Of a stretch of DNA of 64,000 nucleotides, positions 1-8,802 are shown in pieces. The notes beneath the pieces were generated by a model. That model was not told the origin of the DNA. It saw nothing but the letters and a program-made list of their open reading frames with translations, and did not search any database. Positions within the stretch are counted from its first letter, which is position 1; every line of letters begins with the position of its first letter. The stretch comes from Flavobacteriaceae bacterium (GTDB lineage: Bacteria; Bacteroidota; Bacteroidia; Flavobacteriales; Flavobacteriaceae), in the NCBI GenBank assembly GCA_002707025.1, contig PALG01000026.1, forward strand, positions 1 through 64,000, in the 5' to 3' direction. Position numbers and translations under genes: made by a program.

Positions 1-1188
1 GCCAAGGGTGATGTCCCCGTCCGCAAGCGTCAGGTCGAAATCCGCAAAACCGTCGTTGTCAACGTCGCACAGAACAAGGGGAGAGGGCATGTCATTGATT
101 ACAGGGGGTGGCACAAATTCTACAAATAACTCTCCTTCCGATTCACAAACTCCAGCAAAATCTACGATAATTTTATAGTTTCCAGTTGTGGTAACATCTA
201 ATGTGGGACCTGTTTCGGCAGGAATAAAGGGTAGAAACACACCCGAACCAATAGGAGATTCATACTGCCATTCGTAGGTAGTGCCAGGAGGCACACTAAG
301 ATCTGGAGCTATTGTAAAGGTTTCACCTTCACAACGGGCATTGCCATTAGCTGCAGTTAAATCTATACCCAAATCTACATTTCCTATATTAAAAGAGCCT
401 GCTTCTAAAAAAACAGCGATATCATAGGCTGTATCAGACTCATCAGCAACTACCAATTTAATCGTATACGTGTTTCCGGGGGTTACGTCTCCTAGGGCCG
501 TAAGCTGTACGGTTTGTCCATTTAAGTTTATTGCCGATGTGACAGGGTCGTTAAATGGCAAAAAGTTATACCGATCGAAATATTCAGGATTTACAGCAGT
601 ACATTGACCCGGAACATCTTCCCTAATATTGGTAACTTCAATGGGTGTTGTAGTCCCCGGAAGTACGGCAAGGTTTTGAACCGCCCCAGTAACTTGATCT
701 ATTAAGATAAAGGCAAATGCATCGGAAAAAGTACATTCAAAGTTTTGGTTGTATTCTTCAGAAGCCATGATAAAATCAAAGCTTATTTGAGGAATAATGG
801 GAACAAAATCAAATTGTATCCAAGAAGCATTGTTGGTATTTGTAGCAGTTGTATTTGCTTCCAAATCTGCATCTCCAGGCCATCCAAACCCACCATCACT
901 CATAAGGTTGGTATTGGGACCAGGGGTTTCAGCTACTTGACCAGAGCAAAGTACAATTCCTGAAGCAAATGGAAAATCGGATCCATTTCCATCAAATGCA
1001 GCAATTCCATTTACGTCACCAAAATTCGTTCCAGTACTTTGTAGGAAATTTGAAACTTGGGAACAAGTACCACTCACAAGATAGTTTTCCACCAGCTCTT
1101 GTGTTGTTAAGGTCTCATCTACGGTTATCTGTGCTTTTCCAAATAGCGGAAATACTAGGATACATAAGAGGAGTATAAGTTTTTTCAT
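1..1188 (-). CDS. Choice-of-anchor L domain surface protein (partial; 3' end outside window)
   Basis: The minus-strand frame is open from an ATG at 1188 to the window edge, giving about 396 residues without a stop. Residues 1-20 form a signal peptide ending in GKAQ. Residues about 30-215 carry the features of the choice-of-anchor L domain of Bacteroidota surface proteins: a VSNFLQSTGTNFG start, a GIVLCSG segment and an FDFIMASEEYN segment. A PKD/Ig-like region follows, and the visible end starts a Asp-rich LCDVDNDGF repeat of the kind found in long adhesin-like proteins sorted by the type IX system. The C-terminal sorting domain is not visible. The last 90 bases (1-90) are clearly more GC-rich than the rest. 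Its specific ligand or role cannot be told. Confidence 0.8.
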   Translation of the reverse strand, partial: MKKLILLLCILVFPLFGKAQITVDETLTTQELVENYLVSGTCSQVSNFLQSTGTNFGDVNGIAAFDGNGSDFPFASGIVLCSGQVAETPGPNTNLMSDGGFGWPGDADLEANTTATNTNNASWIQFDFVPIIPQISFDFIMASEEYNQNFECTFSDAFAFILIDQVTGAVQNLAVLPGTTTPIEVTNIREDVPGQCTAVNPEYFDRYNFLPFNDPVTSAINLNGQTVQLTALGDVTPGNTYTIKLVVADESDTAYDIAVFLEAGSFNIGNVDLGIDLTAANGNARCEGETFTIAPDLSVPPGTTYEWQYESPIGSGVFLPFIPAETGPTLDVTTTGNYKIIVDFAGVCESEGELFVEFVPPPVINDMPSPLVLCDVDNDGFADFDLTLADGDITLG

Positions 1189-1215
1189 TAATAAAATGTT
1201 AATTTGTCAAATATA

Positions 1216-1246
1216 TTGAATACTGCGGTTTTCTTTCCTAATTTTG
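1216..1246 (+). promoter_or_regulatory. Bacteroidota promoter for the Nfu gene
   Basis: TTG at 1216-1218, a 20-base spacer and TAATTTTG at 1239-1246 match the Bacteroidota -33/-7 pattern (TTG, then TAnnTTTG). Transcription would start near 1250. This lies downstream of an in-frame ATG at 1204, so it supports the ATG at 1264 as the real start. Confidence 0.6.
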
Positions 1247-1263
1247 CCAAAAATTGCAAAAAA

Positions 1264-2172
1264 ATGCCCGATTTTAACATTACCATTCAAAATACTAGTA
1301 ATGAAAATATTTTAAAATTTGTAGCAAACACTTTTTTGGTTCAGGGTGAGAGCTTTGAGTTTCATAATATAGACGAATCCAAACCAAGCCCTTTGGCACA
1401 ACAGCTCTTTCATCTACCTTTTGTGAAAACGATATATGTGACACAGAATTTTGTCGCCATAGAAAAATTTAACATTGTTGCATGGGAAGAAGTACAAGAA
1501 GAAGTCGCTAAATCTATTGAAAATTATCTTCGAGAGGGCAAAGAAGTGATTGTTCAAGCGGAAAATACAAAAAAAGTTCCTGTTAGTATTTACGCGGAAA
1601 GCACTCCTAATCCTTCGGTGATGAAATTTGTAGCCAACAAGCCTTTGGTAAGTGGTATTTATGAGTTTAAAGATCCTACTGCTGCAAAAGAAGCACCTAT
1701 CGCACTTGCGCTTTTCAATTTTCCGTTCGTAAAAGAGGTGTTTGTGAGTGAAAACTATATTTCCATTGCAAAAAATACCGCTACAGAATGGCAAGATATT
1801 GTTATGGAAATACGGGATTTTTTAAAGCAATATATTGAAGCCGGAAAAGTTATTTTGAATGACACACTTCTTTCTGAAGGGCAAACCCAAGAGACTGCTA
1901 CTGCCAAGACCAATGATGTGATACCGGGAAATGCCATTGAAAAAGAGATTATTTCCATTCTTGATGAATATGTAAAACCCGCCGTTGCAGGAGATGGTGG
2001 CCATATTGCTTTTCAATCTTACAATGAAAATTCCAAAACCGTGACCGTTTTACTTCAAGGGGCTTGTAGTGGGTGTCCTTCTTCTACGGTGACCTTAAAA
2101 AATGGTATTGAAACCATGCTTCGCGAGATGCTTCAAGGAAAGGTAGCTTATGTAGAAGCTATAAATGGGTAA
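1264..2172 (+). CDS. NifU-family iron-sulfur cluster scaffold/carrier (Nfu)
   Basis: The 302-residue protein has two tandem Nfu N-terminal domains (about residues 5-90 and 100-190) followed by a C-terminal NifU-like domain with a CSGC motif (Cys268, Cys271). The two cysteines are expected to hold a transient [4Fe-4S] cluster for delivery to apo-enzymes in the cytoplasm. Known family architecture has one N-terminal domain; the duplicated form occurs in Bacteroidota. The start at 1264 is chosen over an in-frame ATG at 1204 because a good promoter lies between them and the extra 20 residues are unlike the domain. The gene is divergent from the anchor-L protein and 53 bases upstream of dodecin. 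Its client proteins may include the many Fe-S proteins encoded nearby (inference). Confidence 0.88.
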   Translation: MPDFNITIQNTSNENILKFVANTFLVQGESFEFHNIDESKPSPLAQQLFHLPFVKTIYVTQNFVAIEKFNIVAWEEVQEEVAKSIENYLREGKEVIVQAENTKKVPVSIYAESTPNPSVMKFVANKPLVSGIYEFKDPTAAKEAPIALALFNFPFVKEVFVSENYISIAKNTATEWQDIVMEIRDFLKQYIEAGKVILNDTLLSEGQTQETATAKTNDVIPGNAIEKEIISILDEYVKPAVAGDGGHIAFQSYNENSKTVTVLLQGACSGCPSSTVTLKNGIETMLREMLQGKVAYVEAING

Positions 2173-2225
2173 TTTTCAGCTATTTTTGTATCTTTAAGTT
2201 TCAGTAACCCTTTAAAGTATACATT

Positions 2226-2426
2226 ATGGCTGTTTTAAAAGTAATTGAGGTATTAGCAAGCTCAAAAAAAAGTTGGGAAGAAGCCACGCAGAATGCTGTT
2301 AAACACGCTTCCAAAAGTGTTAAACATATTCGCTCGGTCTATGTTCAAGAGCAAAGTGCCGTAGTCGATGGAGAAGATGTGGCAGAGTATCGTGTAAATG
2401 TAAAAATCACTTTTGAAGTAAAATAA
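2226..2426 (+). CDS. Dodecin family flavin-binding protein
   Basis: This 66-residue protein has the full dodecin signature: MAVLKVIEV start, a single helix with SWEEATQNAV, and a beta strand ending in YRVNVKITFEV. Dodecins assemble into hollow dodecamers that bind flavin (or CoA) and are thought to store or buffer it in the cytoplasm. Length is typical of the family. A TATTTTTG box at 2181-2188 could be its own -7 element, though no clear -33 TTG is present, so it may also be co-transcribed with the upstream Nfu gene. Confidence 0.9.
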   Translation: MAVLKVIEVLASSKKSWEEATQNAVKHASKSVKHIRSVYVQEQSAVVDGEDVAEYRVNVKITFEVK

Positions 2427-2449
2427 TTCAGAAGCTCACGAAATTTAGG

Positions 2450-2483
2450 AATACGTTTTTGGAGTAACATCTAAAAGCGTATT
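2450..2483 (+). terminator. Hairpin between dodecin and DUF255 genes (possible terminator)
   Basis: Arms at 2450-2460 and 2473-2483 pair over 11 positions (AATACG start, CGTATT end; one G-T pair) around a 12-base loop. TTTCG and a T-run follow up to the next start codon at 2493. It could end the dodecin transcript or lie in the leader of the next gene; the loop is large for a classic terminator. Confidence 0.35.
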
Positions 2484-2492
2484 TTCGTTTTT

Positions 2493-4604
2493 ATGAAATA
2501 TTACCTTACCTTGTTGTTTTCAGGAATTATTTTTATTTCCTGTAACCAATCCAAAAAAAATGCCTTGGAGGAACACGACTACACTAATGACCTAATCCAC
2601 GAGACAAGTCCCTATTTACTTCAGCATGCCCATAACCCTGTAAATTGGAAACCTTGGAACGAAAAGGTTTTGGAAGAGGCCCAAAAAACACAGAAACTTA
2701 TGGTAATAAGCATAGGGTATGCCGCTTGCCATTGGTGCCATGTAATGGAAAAAGAAAGTTTTGAAGATTCTACAGTAGCTTCCGTTATGAATAAAAACTA
2801 TCTCTCTATAAAGGTAGATAGAGAAGAAAGACCCGATGTGGATCAAACCTACATTAATGCAGTGCAACTCATGACTGGAAATGCAGGCTGGCCCCTCAAC
2901 GTCATAACCCTTCCCGACGGGAGACCCATTTTTGGAGGTACTTATTTTAAAAAAGAAGAGTGGATTCAAGCTTTAAATCAAATACAAGAATTATATAAGG
3001 AGGATCCTAAAAAATTAATCGATTATGCCAATAGGCTTGAGGAAGGCATAAAAAGTCTAGACTTGGTTACTTTAAATACAGACGAAATAGATTTTTCTGA
3101 TTATGAAGTTGCTCCTATTATACAGAAATGGACCCAACGCTTGGATAGTGTCGACGGTGGAAGCCGTGGTGCTCCGAAATTCATGATGCCCAATCAACTT
3201 TCTTATTTTTTAAGAAAAGGACAAAACAGTTCTGATAAAAAGCTATTGAATCATGTCTCGTTGACACTTGAAAAAATGGCATATGGTGGACTTTACGATC
3301 ATGTGGGAGGAGGGTTTGCCCGCTACAGTACTGATGAAAAATGGCATGTCCCCCATTTTGAAAAAATGCTTTACGATAATGCCCAGCTGGTGAGTTTGTA
3401 CAGTGAAGCTTATAAGGCTACTAAAAATGACCTTTACCAAAAAGTCGTGACAGAAACACTTGCATTTGTGGCAAAGGAGCTTACCGGAAACGAAGGTGTT
3501 TTTTATTCTTCATTGGATGCCGACAGCGAAAATGAAGCCGGAACTTTGGAAGAAGGTGCATTTTATACATTTAAGCAACCAGAACTTCAAGAACTCATCT
3601 TGACGGATTGGCCTATATTTAAAGAATACTTTAATGTAAATGAATATGGGAAATGGCAAGAAGAGAATACCTATGTACTTATACGAACGGCTTCAGATGC
3701 TTCCATTGCCGCCCAGTTTTCCCTCACGGAAAGCGAACTTCAACAAAAAGTTGCCGATTGGAAGAAAACCTTGTACAATTACCGTGAAAAACGGCCTAAA
3801 GCACGGCTCGACGATAAGACGCTTACTTCATGGAATGCATTAATGCTTCAGGGCTACATTGATGCTTATAAGGCTTTTCAAAAAGAAGAATACCTTCAGA
3901 AAGCCTTAAAAAATGCCTCCTTTATTTTATCAAAACAGCATAAAAAAGATGGTGGGCTTTGGCATAGTTACAAAGATGGTAAGAGTACCATTAACGGGTA
4001 TCTAGAAGATTATGCCAGTGTCATTAAGGCGTTTCTATCGCTTTATGAAGTCACTCTTGACAAACAATGGCTGTTAGCTGCTAAAAAACTCACAGACTAT
4101 AGTTTTACTCATTTTTTCGACGAAGAAAGTCATATGTTTTACTTTACTTCAAAAGAAGATAAGGAGATTATTTCCAGGACTTATGATTACAGGGATAATG
4201 TTATCCCTTCTTCCAATTCGATCATGGCAAAAAATCTTTTTGTACTCTCCCATCACTTAGACAATGAGAAGTATAGGGAAACAGCTTCTCAAATGTTAAA
4301 AAACGTCTTGCCGGAAATGGAAAAATATCCCTCAAGCTTTTCGAATTGGATGGATCTACTAGAGAATTATCAATCAAATTTTTACGAAGTGGTGATTACG
4401 GGAGATAATGCTCAGGAAACAGTTTTGGAACTCGAAAAACTCTACTTGCCCAACAAGTTAGTTGCTGGAAGCACTAAACCTGAATCCCTGCCGTTACTAC
4501 AAGAAAGGTATGTAGATGGAAGAACCATGATTTATGTGTGCGTAAACAATACCTGTAAATTACCCGTAGAAACGATTCCTGAAGCTTTAGAGCTTTTAAA
4601 TTAA
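2493..4604 (+). CDS. DUF255/YyaL-type thioredoxin-domain lipoprotein
   Basis: The 703-residue protein has an N-terminal lipoprotein signal (FISC, Cys17) and then the DUF255 thioredoxin-like domain, with HAHNPVNW at about residue 45 and the CHWC active-site motif at 79-82. The rest (about 190-700) is the alpha/alpha-barrel part seen in the YyaL/SPATA20 family, including HVPHFEKMLYDNAQL and the SLDADSE segment. The family's reaction is not firmly established; a redox or N-acylglucosamine-epimerase-like function has been suggested. The lipobox predicts attachment to a membrane on the periplasmic side, unlike the cytoplasmic members of the family. It is a full-length copy with no visible defect. 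Confidence 0.82.
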   Translation: MKYYLTLLFSGIIFISCNQSKKNALEEHDYTNDLIHETSPYLLQHAHNPVNWKPWNEKVLEEAQKTQKLMVISIGYAACHWCHVMEKESFEDSTVASVMNKNYLSIKVDREERPDVDQTYINAVQLMTGNAGWPLNVITLPDGRPIFGGTYFKKEEWIQALNQIQELYKEDPKKLIDYANRLEEGIKSLDLVTLNTDEIDFSDYEVAPIIQKWTQRLDSVDGGSRGAPKFMMPNQLSYFLRKGQNSSDKKLLNHVSLTLEKMAYGGLYDHVGGGFARYSTDEKWHVPHFEKMLYDNAQLVSLYSEAYKATKNDLYQKVVTETLAFVAKELTGNEGVFYSSLDADSENEAGTLEEGAFYTFKQPELQELILTDWPIFKEYFNVNEYGKWQEENTYVLIRTASDASIAAQFSLTESELQQKVADWKKTLYNYREKRPKARLDDKTLTSWNALMLQGYIDAYKAFQKEEYLQKALKNASFILSKQHKKDGGLWHSYKDGKSTINGYLEDYASVIKAFLSLYEVTLDKQWLLAAKKLTDYSFTHFFDEESHMFYFTSKEDKEIISRTYDYRDNVIPSSNSIMAKNLFVLSHHLDNEKYRETASQMLKNVLPEMEKYPSSFSNWMDLLENYQSNFYEVVITGDNAQETVLELEKLYLPNKLVAGSTKPESLPLLQERYVDGRTMIYVCVNNTCKLPVETIPEALELLN

Positions 4605-4882
4605 AAAGCACTTGATTTTAAAGGGGGCTTGCTTCCAAAAAATGACAAAAACTTCAAAACCGGAAAACCAATGATTCACTAGCTATAATATGATTTGAAA
4701 AATATGTTTTCATTTAAATTATCTGAAATCTTAAATTTTATGAATTAAGATATCTTTCACATTTTTTTGGCAGCCTAAGTAAATCGCATTCCATATATTC
4801 GTCGCTCAAAATATTGAAACCCTAATTACATCAACTAAATATTGGGTTTCCTTATGCACAAAAATTTACTTAAAAAATTAAT

Positions 4883-5575
4883 ATGAAAAAACAATTTCTG
4901 CTATTGTTCGTCATTTCTTTGACTTTTGGCAAAGCATTTTCCCAACAAGACCCTGTTAATAGTAATTCTGAGCAATATTTAACAAACAAGCCGATTTTTA
5001 TTCCTAAAGATAAGGATTACAGAGGTTCTCACTATGAAAATGAAACTTTTGAGAAGGGGATAATTTATATGAATGATACGCCTGTAGCTGTAAATGTGGG
5101 CGTTCGATACAATGCGTTAAGAGATGAAATTGAAATCAAAGAAAATTTAGCACTTCCTGAAAACACCGCGAGAGTCTTGGTAAAATCACCTACTATTTAT
5201 GTAAGGTCGCTTAATAAGATATTTGTCTACGAACCTCAAACCGAAGGTTTGGAAAGTGCAGGTTATTTGCAACTATTATTTGAAGGGGAAAATCTCAACC
5301 TGTATAAGAAAATCACAAAAGAGTTTGTGGAAGGAATGGAATCTGTGAATTCAATTACGGGAGATGTACCAGCTATGTTCAAACAAAACGAGACCTACCT
5401 TTTAAATCGTAAAAAGCAAAACACATTTGAAGCTTTAGAAAGTTCTAAAAGAAAAAGAATTGACGCCTTAGGGGTTTCAAAAAAAGAAATCAAATCCTTC
5501 CTAAAGGATAAAGATCTTAACATTAAAAGAGAAGATGGTCTTATTAAAACCGTCAAATTTGTAGATACCCTTTAA
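4883..5575 (+). CDS. Secreted protein of unknown function, paralog A
   Basis: I do not recognise the family by name. The 230-residue protein has a signal peptide (residues 1-20, ending AFSQ) and no transmembrane segment after it. It is clearly homologous over most of its length to the protein at 7423-8145: both share an NAxxDExEIKExL segment, an ARVLxKSP segment, a (L/D)LYKK segment, and a Lys-rich C-terminal third ending LIK(T/V)xK(F/Y)xDT. A dyad GAAACCC/GGGTTTC (4816-4822 and 4844-4850) lies 33 bases upstream. The 278-base gap before the gene (4605-4882) holds no other feature I can support. It ends 7 bases from the convergent AraC-type regulator. A periplasmic or outer-membrane role is likely (inference). 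Confidence 0.6.
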   Translation: MKKQFLLLFVISLTFGKAFSQQDPVNSNSEQYLTNKPIFIPKDKDYRGSHYENETFEKGIIYMNDTPVAVNVGVRYNALRDEIEIKENLALPENTARVLVKSPTIYVRSLNKIFVYEPQTEGLESAGYLQLLFEGENLNLYKKITKEFVEGMESVNSITGDVPAMFKQNETYLLNRKKQNTFEALESSKRKRIDALGVSKKEIKSFLKDKDLNIKREDGLIKTVKFVDTL

Positions 5576-5582
5576 ATTTTGG

Positions 5583-7253
5583 CTATAAATCTTTTTTTAA
5601 CTTTTTAACGTAATAAGAAGGATAAAAGCCATAAACCTTATAAAAAGTCTTCGAAAAAGACTCTGAATTTTTAAACCCACATTCTTCGGCAATTGCTTTA
5701 ATAGTATATTTTCGAAATGTGGGATTTCTTTTTAGCTCCCTAAATGCAAATCGTACTCGCAAGTGGTTGATATAGGTAGAAAAGTTCTGTTCTTTTTCAC
5801 TATTAATCACTTTAGAAAGATAGGTAGAATTGGTCCCAAGGTTTTTGGCCATCTCATTCAGGGAGATATCTGTAGAAAGAAATTCTTTTTCTTTTTCAAA
5901 TGTTTCTAGTTTTTCTAAAATGTCATTCACAATATCTTCTGCAAGGTCATTGGACTTTGCCCCTTGTTTTTTAGGAAGCACCAGATCCTTTTCTCCTTTT
6001 TCCATTAACAATCTGTATCGTTTCCTATATATCTTTTGCCTTCTGAAATAATAAAACGTAAAGGTTAATACCAACAATAACAAAAACAAAACTCCAATTA
6101 GTCTGGTATGCGCTCTTTCATTCTCGTCTTGAAGTCCTTCAATAAAACGCTCCTTCCCTTCCAATAAACTAGGAATGGTGTATTCTGAATTTGTTTTTTC
6201 TTTGATAAAAATTTGCTTGGCATCTATAATGCTATCTACAGTCACTAATTTGTATAGATAATCTACCTCTAGTGCTGTATTACCCTTTGCACTATAGTAT
6301 TGTATTAACTTGTTAAAGACTATAGGAAGTTCTGGTGTTAACAACTGTTCTTGCTCATAAAGGGAGTCTATTTTTTGGTAATAATTTATTGCCTTTTCTG
6401 GGTAGTTCAGTTTCTCATTAATAAGGCCTTTGTAGTAATTGAAGTATACCGCATAACTATTCACAAAAAACTCTTTCTTTGTATTTGCTTTTTCGAGACT
6501 GTCTAAGGCTCTTTGATAAGCCCCTTTTAAGTAAAATGCAGAACCTGTCCTAGAAACAAAAGCGTAATAAGTAATACTATCATTTTCTTCTAGGGATTTA
6601 TCAATTCCCCATTTGAAATAAATTAGAGCAGAATCTGGTTTTTGCAATCTTACATAGCATTTTCCCAGCCCTTCCAAAGAAGCCATTAAATGTTCGTAAT
6701 ATCGATCTACACCTGGATTTGTTTGCAATAATTGCAACGTAAGCTTTTCTGCCTCTAGAGTTCTTTGGTAATCTCCCCATAGCTCATTGATTCCATTAAT
6801 TTGGTGAAGTGCCGAAATTTGGTGTTCTACATTGTTCTTTTTCTTTGCAAATTGATATGCTTTTATAGCATCTTTTAAACTTTCCTCATAAGCTTCCTTG
6901 TTGTAATGATATAACGACTTAAATAAAAAAGCTATCGTTGGGAAGTTTTTGTGTTTTGAGTTTCTAGAGAAGTAAATGGTGTTATCAAGATATTTGATTG
7001 CCGCTTCATAGGGTGAGATAAAAGAAAGCCTACTATAGCCCCTTGCAATTTTAGTACTATCACGATCTCCCTTTGCCTTATTAATATAGGCCCGGGCTAT
7101 GCTCTCTGCATAGATGGTATCCTGGACATTTTCATCATATAAATCGATTAATTCGTCATAAGATCTGGAACTGAGTTTTTGCCTTTGAGTTTCCTCCTGA
7201 CTGAATACGATAACTGTGATAAGGAAAGTAAATACTAAAGTAAAGTGCTTCAT
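5583..7253 (-). CDS. TPR-containing membrane sensor with AraC-type DNA-binding domain
   Basis: This 556-residue protein has a signal peptide (1-18, ending IVFSQ), a long helical TPR-repeat region (about 40-370), one transmembrane helix (about 385-403) and a C-terminal AraC-type helix-turn-helix domain (about 450-556, with SLNEMAKNLGTNSTYLSKVI and AIAEECGFKNSESFSKTFY). The layout puts the TPR region in the periplasm and the DNA-binding domain in the cytoplasm, as in one-component regulators common in Flavobacteria. The ATG at 7253 is preferred to one at 7310 because it starts the signal peptide. It sits between two paralogous secreted-protein genes, so it may control them (inference). The signal it senses is unknown. 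Confidence 0.82.
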   Translation of the reverse strand: MKHFTLVFTFLITVIVFSQEETQRQKLSSRSYDELIDLYDENVQDTIYAESIARAYINKAKGDRDSTKIARGYSRLSFISPYEAAIKYLDNTIYFSRNSKHKNFPTIAFLFKSLYHYNKEAYEESLKDAIKAYQFAKKKNNVEHQISALHQINGINELWGDYQRTLEAEKLTLQLLQTNPGVDRYYEHLMASLEGLGKCYVRLQKPDSALIYFKWGIDKSLEENDSITYYAFVSRTGSAFYLKGAYQRALDSLEKANTKKEFFVNSYAVYFNYYKGLINEKLNYPEKAINYYQKIDSLYEQEQLLTPELPIVFNKLIQYYSAKGNTALEVDYLYKLVTVDSIIDAKQIFIKEKTNSEYTIPSLLEGKERFIEGLQDENERAHTRLIGVLFLLLLVLTFTFYYFRRQKIYRKRYRLLMEKGEKDLVLPKKQGAKSNDLAEDIVNDILEKLETFEKEKEFLSTDISLNEMAKNLGTNSTYLSKVINSEKEQNFSTYINHLRVRFAFRELKRNPTFRKYTIKAIAEECGFKNSESFSKTFYKVYGFYPSYYVKKLKKDL

Positions 7254-7288
7254 TGAAAGATGTACATTTAAGTCACCAATCGAAGCTA

Positions 7289-7318
7289 CACATTTAATAT
7301 GAAAGACCATAAATACAA
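7289..7318 (-). promoter_or_regulatory. Possible promoter of the AraC-type regulator gene
   Basis: On the minus strand TTG (7318-7316), a 19-base spacer and TAAATGTG (7296-7289) resemble the TTG/TAnnTTTG promoter with one mismatch in the -7 box. A start near 7285 leaves a short leader before the ATG at 7253. Confidence 0.35.
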
Positions 7319-7371
7319 CGCTCTGTTTTTATAAAAATAGACCCTAAATTGATACATCTAAGGCATGATAA

Positions 7372-7403
7372 TTGGTTTATCTACAGTAGCTTTCTTACAT
7401 TTG
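7372..7403 (+). promoter_or_regulatory. Bacteroidota promoter for secreted paralog B
   Basis: TTG at 7372-7374, a 21-base spacer and TACATTTG at 7396-7403 match the Bacteroidota consensus. A transcript starting near 7408 would have a leader of about 15 bases before the ATG at 7423. Confidence 0.6.
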
Positions 7404-7422
7404 TTTCTATAAATAAAAAAAC

Positions 7423-8145
7423 ATGAAAAAACTACTTTTACTATTCGTAATCCTTTTAGTGAGCCAAAATTTTATAGCACAGAATTTTGGAGAAGGTTAT
7501 GGAACCCGTCAATTTACCAATGACCTCTTTCTTCTTGATGAATATATTAAACGACAAAGCAAAGGAATCGATTTCAAAGAAACTTCCTCCTATACTGGGA
7601 CACCCTACAACCATCCAAATTACTTAATGGGAAATATTTACCGAAATGATTCTTTATGGGCTTCTAATATTGCCATACGGTATAATGCCGTTGCTGATGA
7701 AATGGAAATAAAGGAATCGTTGAACGCTGATGATGAGGCCGCCAGGGTTTTAACTAAGTCTCCAGATGTTTTTGTGAAAATCATGAATGACATCTATATT
7801 TTCGCCCCCTACAAGGGTGGTGTTGAAAAAGGTGGGTATTTCCAAGTACTTACTGAAGGTAATAAAATAGATTTATACAAAAAGTGGGTAAAGGACTTTA
7901 ACCCTGCAAAACCAGCAACAACATCTCTTACAAAAGATGTTCCAGCCAGTTTTGAAGACGAGCCTATCTACTACATCGTTGATAAAAAAGGAAAATTTTA
8001 TGAGCTTCCTTCTTCAAGAAACAAGAAATTAAAAGTATTTGGCGATAACAAAGATGCCGTGAAAGATTATGTGAAAAAGTATGATCTTGACATCAACGAT
8101 GAAAAAGATCTTATAAAGGTGATTAAGTATTACGATACTTTTTAA
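7423..8145 (+). CDS. Secreted protein of unknown function, paralog B
   Basis: The 240-residue protein has a signal peptide (1-19, ending FIAQ) and is homologous along its length to the product of 4883-5575, as described there. No catalytic motif, lipobox or further membrane helix is visible. It has its own promoter. Its stop overlaps the 3' end of the convergent tsaB gene by 4 bases, and a strong hairpin plus T-rich tract at 8178-8215, inside tsaB, is the likely end of its transcript. The two paralogs and the membrane-bound regulator between them form a small unit whose function I cannot name. Confidence 0.62.
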   Translation: MKKLLLLFVILLVSQNFIAQNFGEGYGTRQFTNDLFLLDEYIKRQSKGIDFKETSSYTGTPYNHPNYLMGNIYRNDSLWASNIAIRYNAVADEMEIKESLNADDEAARVLTKSPDVFVKIMNDIYIFAPYKGGVEKGGYFQVLTEGNKIDLYKKWVKDFNPAKPATTSLTKDVPASFEDEPIYYIVDKKGKFYELPSSRNKKLKVFGDNKDAVKDYVKKYDLDINDEKDLIKVIKYYDTF

Positions 8146-8801
8146 CCTAAAATAAAGTCCTTTAAATAGAAAGGTTCAAAATAGGCAACGTTTACCACGT
8201 TGCCTATTTTATTTTGTGCTTCTGCCATACTGGCCATTTGCAGCGCAGATGGAAGCCTTTCTTTTAAAAATAATGCGTTAGGGTGTTTGCAAAGTTCCTG
8301 AAACTTAGAAACTCCGTTTCCAATAAAAGCTACTTTGCCTTTTTCAAGAAATCCCGAAAAAGAAGAAGAATCCAAAATTTCGGCTTTAATCTCTCGAACT
8401 TCTTGTATTTCTTTATTCAACACCATCGCATAAACCTCCATCCTTCTAGCATCAATCATAGGTACTATAAAATCTACATCATCCGCTACCTGGGAAGCCA
8501 AAATAGCTAAAGTAGGGATTGCCAAAAGTGGAACATCCAAAGAAAAACAAAGCCCCTTTGCAGCCGAAACACCAATACGCAGACCGGTATAAGACCCTGG
8601 ACCTTTACTAACGGCAATGGCGTCTAGATCGCTTAAACCATACTCAGTTTCTTCTAAAACCTCATTGATAAAAACATGGAGTCGTTCGGCATGGGAATAT
8701 TGCTTACTAGTATCCTCCCTAAATGCAATAACGCTTCCGTTTTCCGAAAGCGCTACCGAACAATTTGTTGTCGCTGTTTCTAAGCAAAGAATTAAGGCCA
8801 T
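8142..8801 (-). CDS. tsaB: tRNA threonylcarbamoyladenosine biosynthesis protein TsaB
   Basis: The 219-residue protein matches TsaB: ILCLETATTNCSVAL at the N-terminus, an SHAERLHVFI segment near residue 40, and VSKGPGSYTGLRIGVSAAKG near residue 65. TsaB is the non-catalytic, ASKHA-fold partner of TsaD and helps transfer the threonylcarbamoyl group to A37 of ANN-decoding tRNAs in the cytoplasm. It is the last gene of the efflux operon, one base after the adaptor stop codon. There is no obvious functional link to efflux, so this is probably transcriptional convenience. The 3' end also encodes, on the other strand, a terminator hairpin for the convergent gene. Confidence 0.92.
   Translation of the reverse strand: MALILCLETATTNCSVALSENGSVIAFREDTSKQYSHAERLHVFINEVLEETEYGLSDLDAIAVSKGPGSYTGLRIGVSAAKGLCFSLDVPLLAIPTLAILASQVADDVDFIVPMIDARRMEVYAMVLNKEIQEVREIKAEILDSSSFSGFLEKGKVAFIGNGVSKFQELCKHPNALFLKERLPSALQMASMAEAQNKIGNVVNVAYFEPFYLKDFILG
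8178..8215 (+). terminator. Intrinsic terminator of paralog B, embedded in tsaB
   Basis: A perfect 13-bp stem (AAAATAGG... arm 8178-8190, arm 8198-8210) with a 7-base loop is followed by ATTTT. It lies 35 bases after the stop of the plus-strand gene and entirely within the coding part of tsaB on the other strand. Confidence 0.7.
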
Positions 8802-8802
8802 G

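Noticed and set aside
1204-1263. Upstream ATG at 1204 as the start of the Nfu gene
   Set aside because: A consensus promoter (1216-1246) lies inside this stretch, and the extra residues do not fit the domain.
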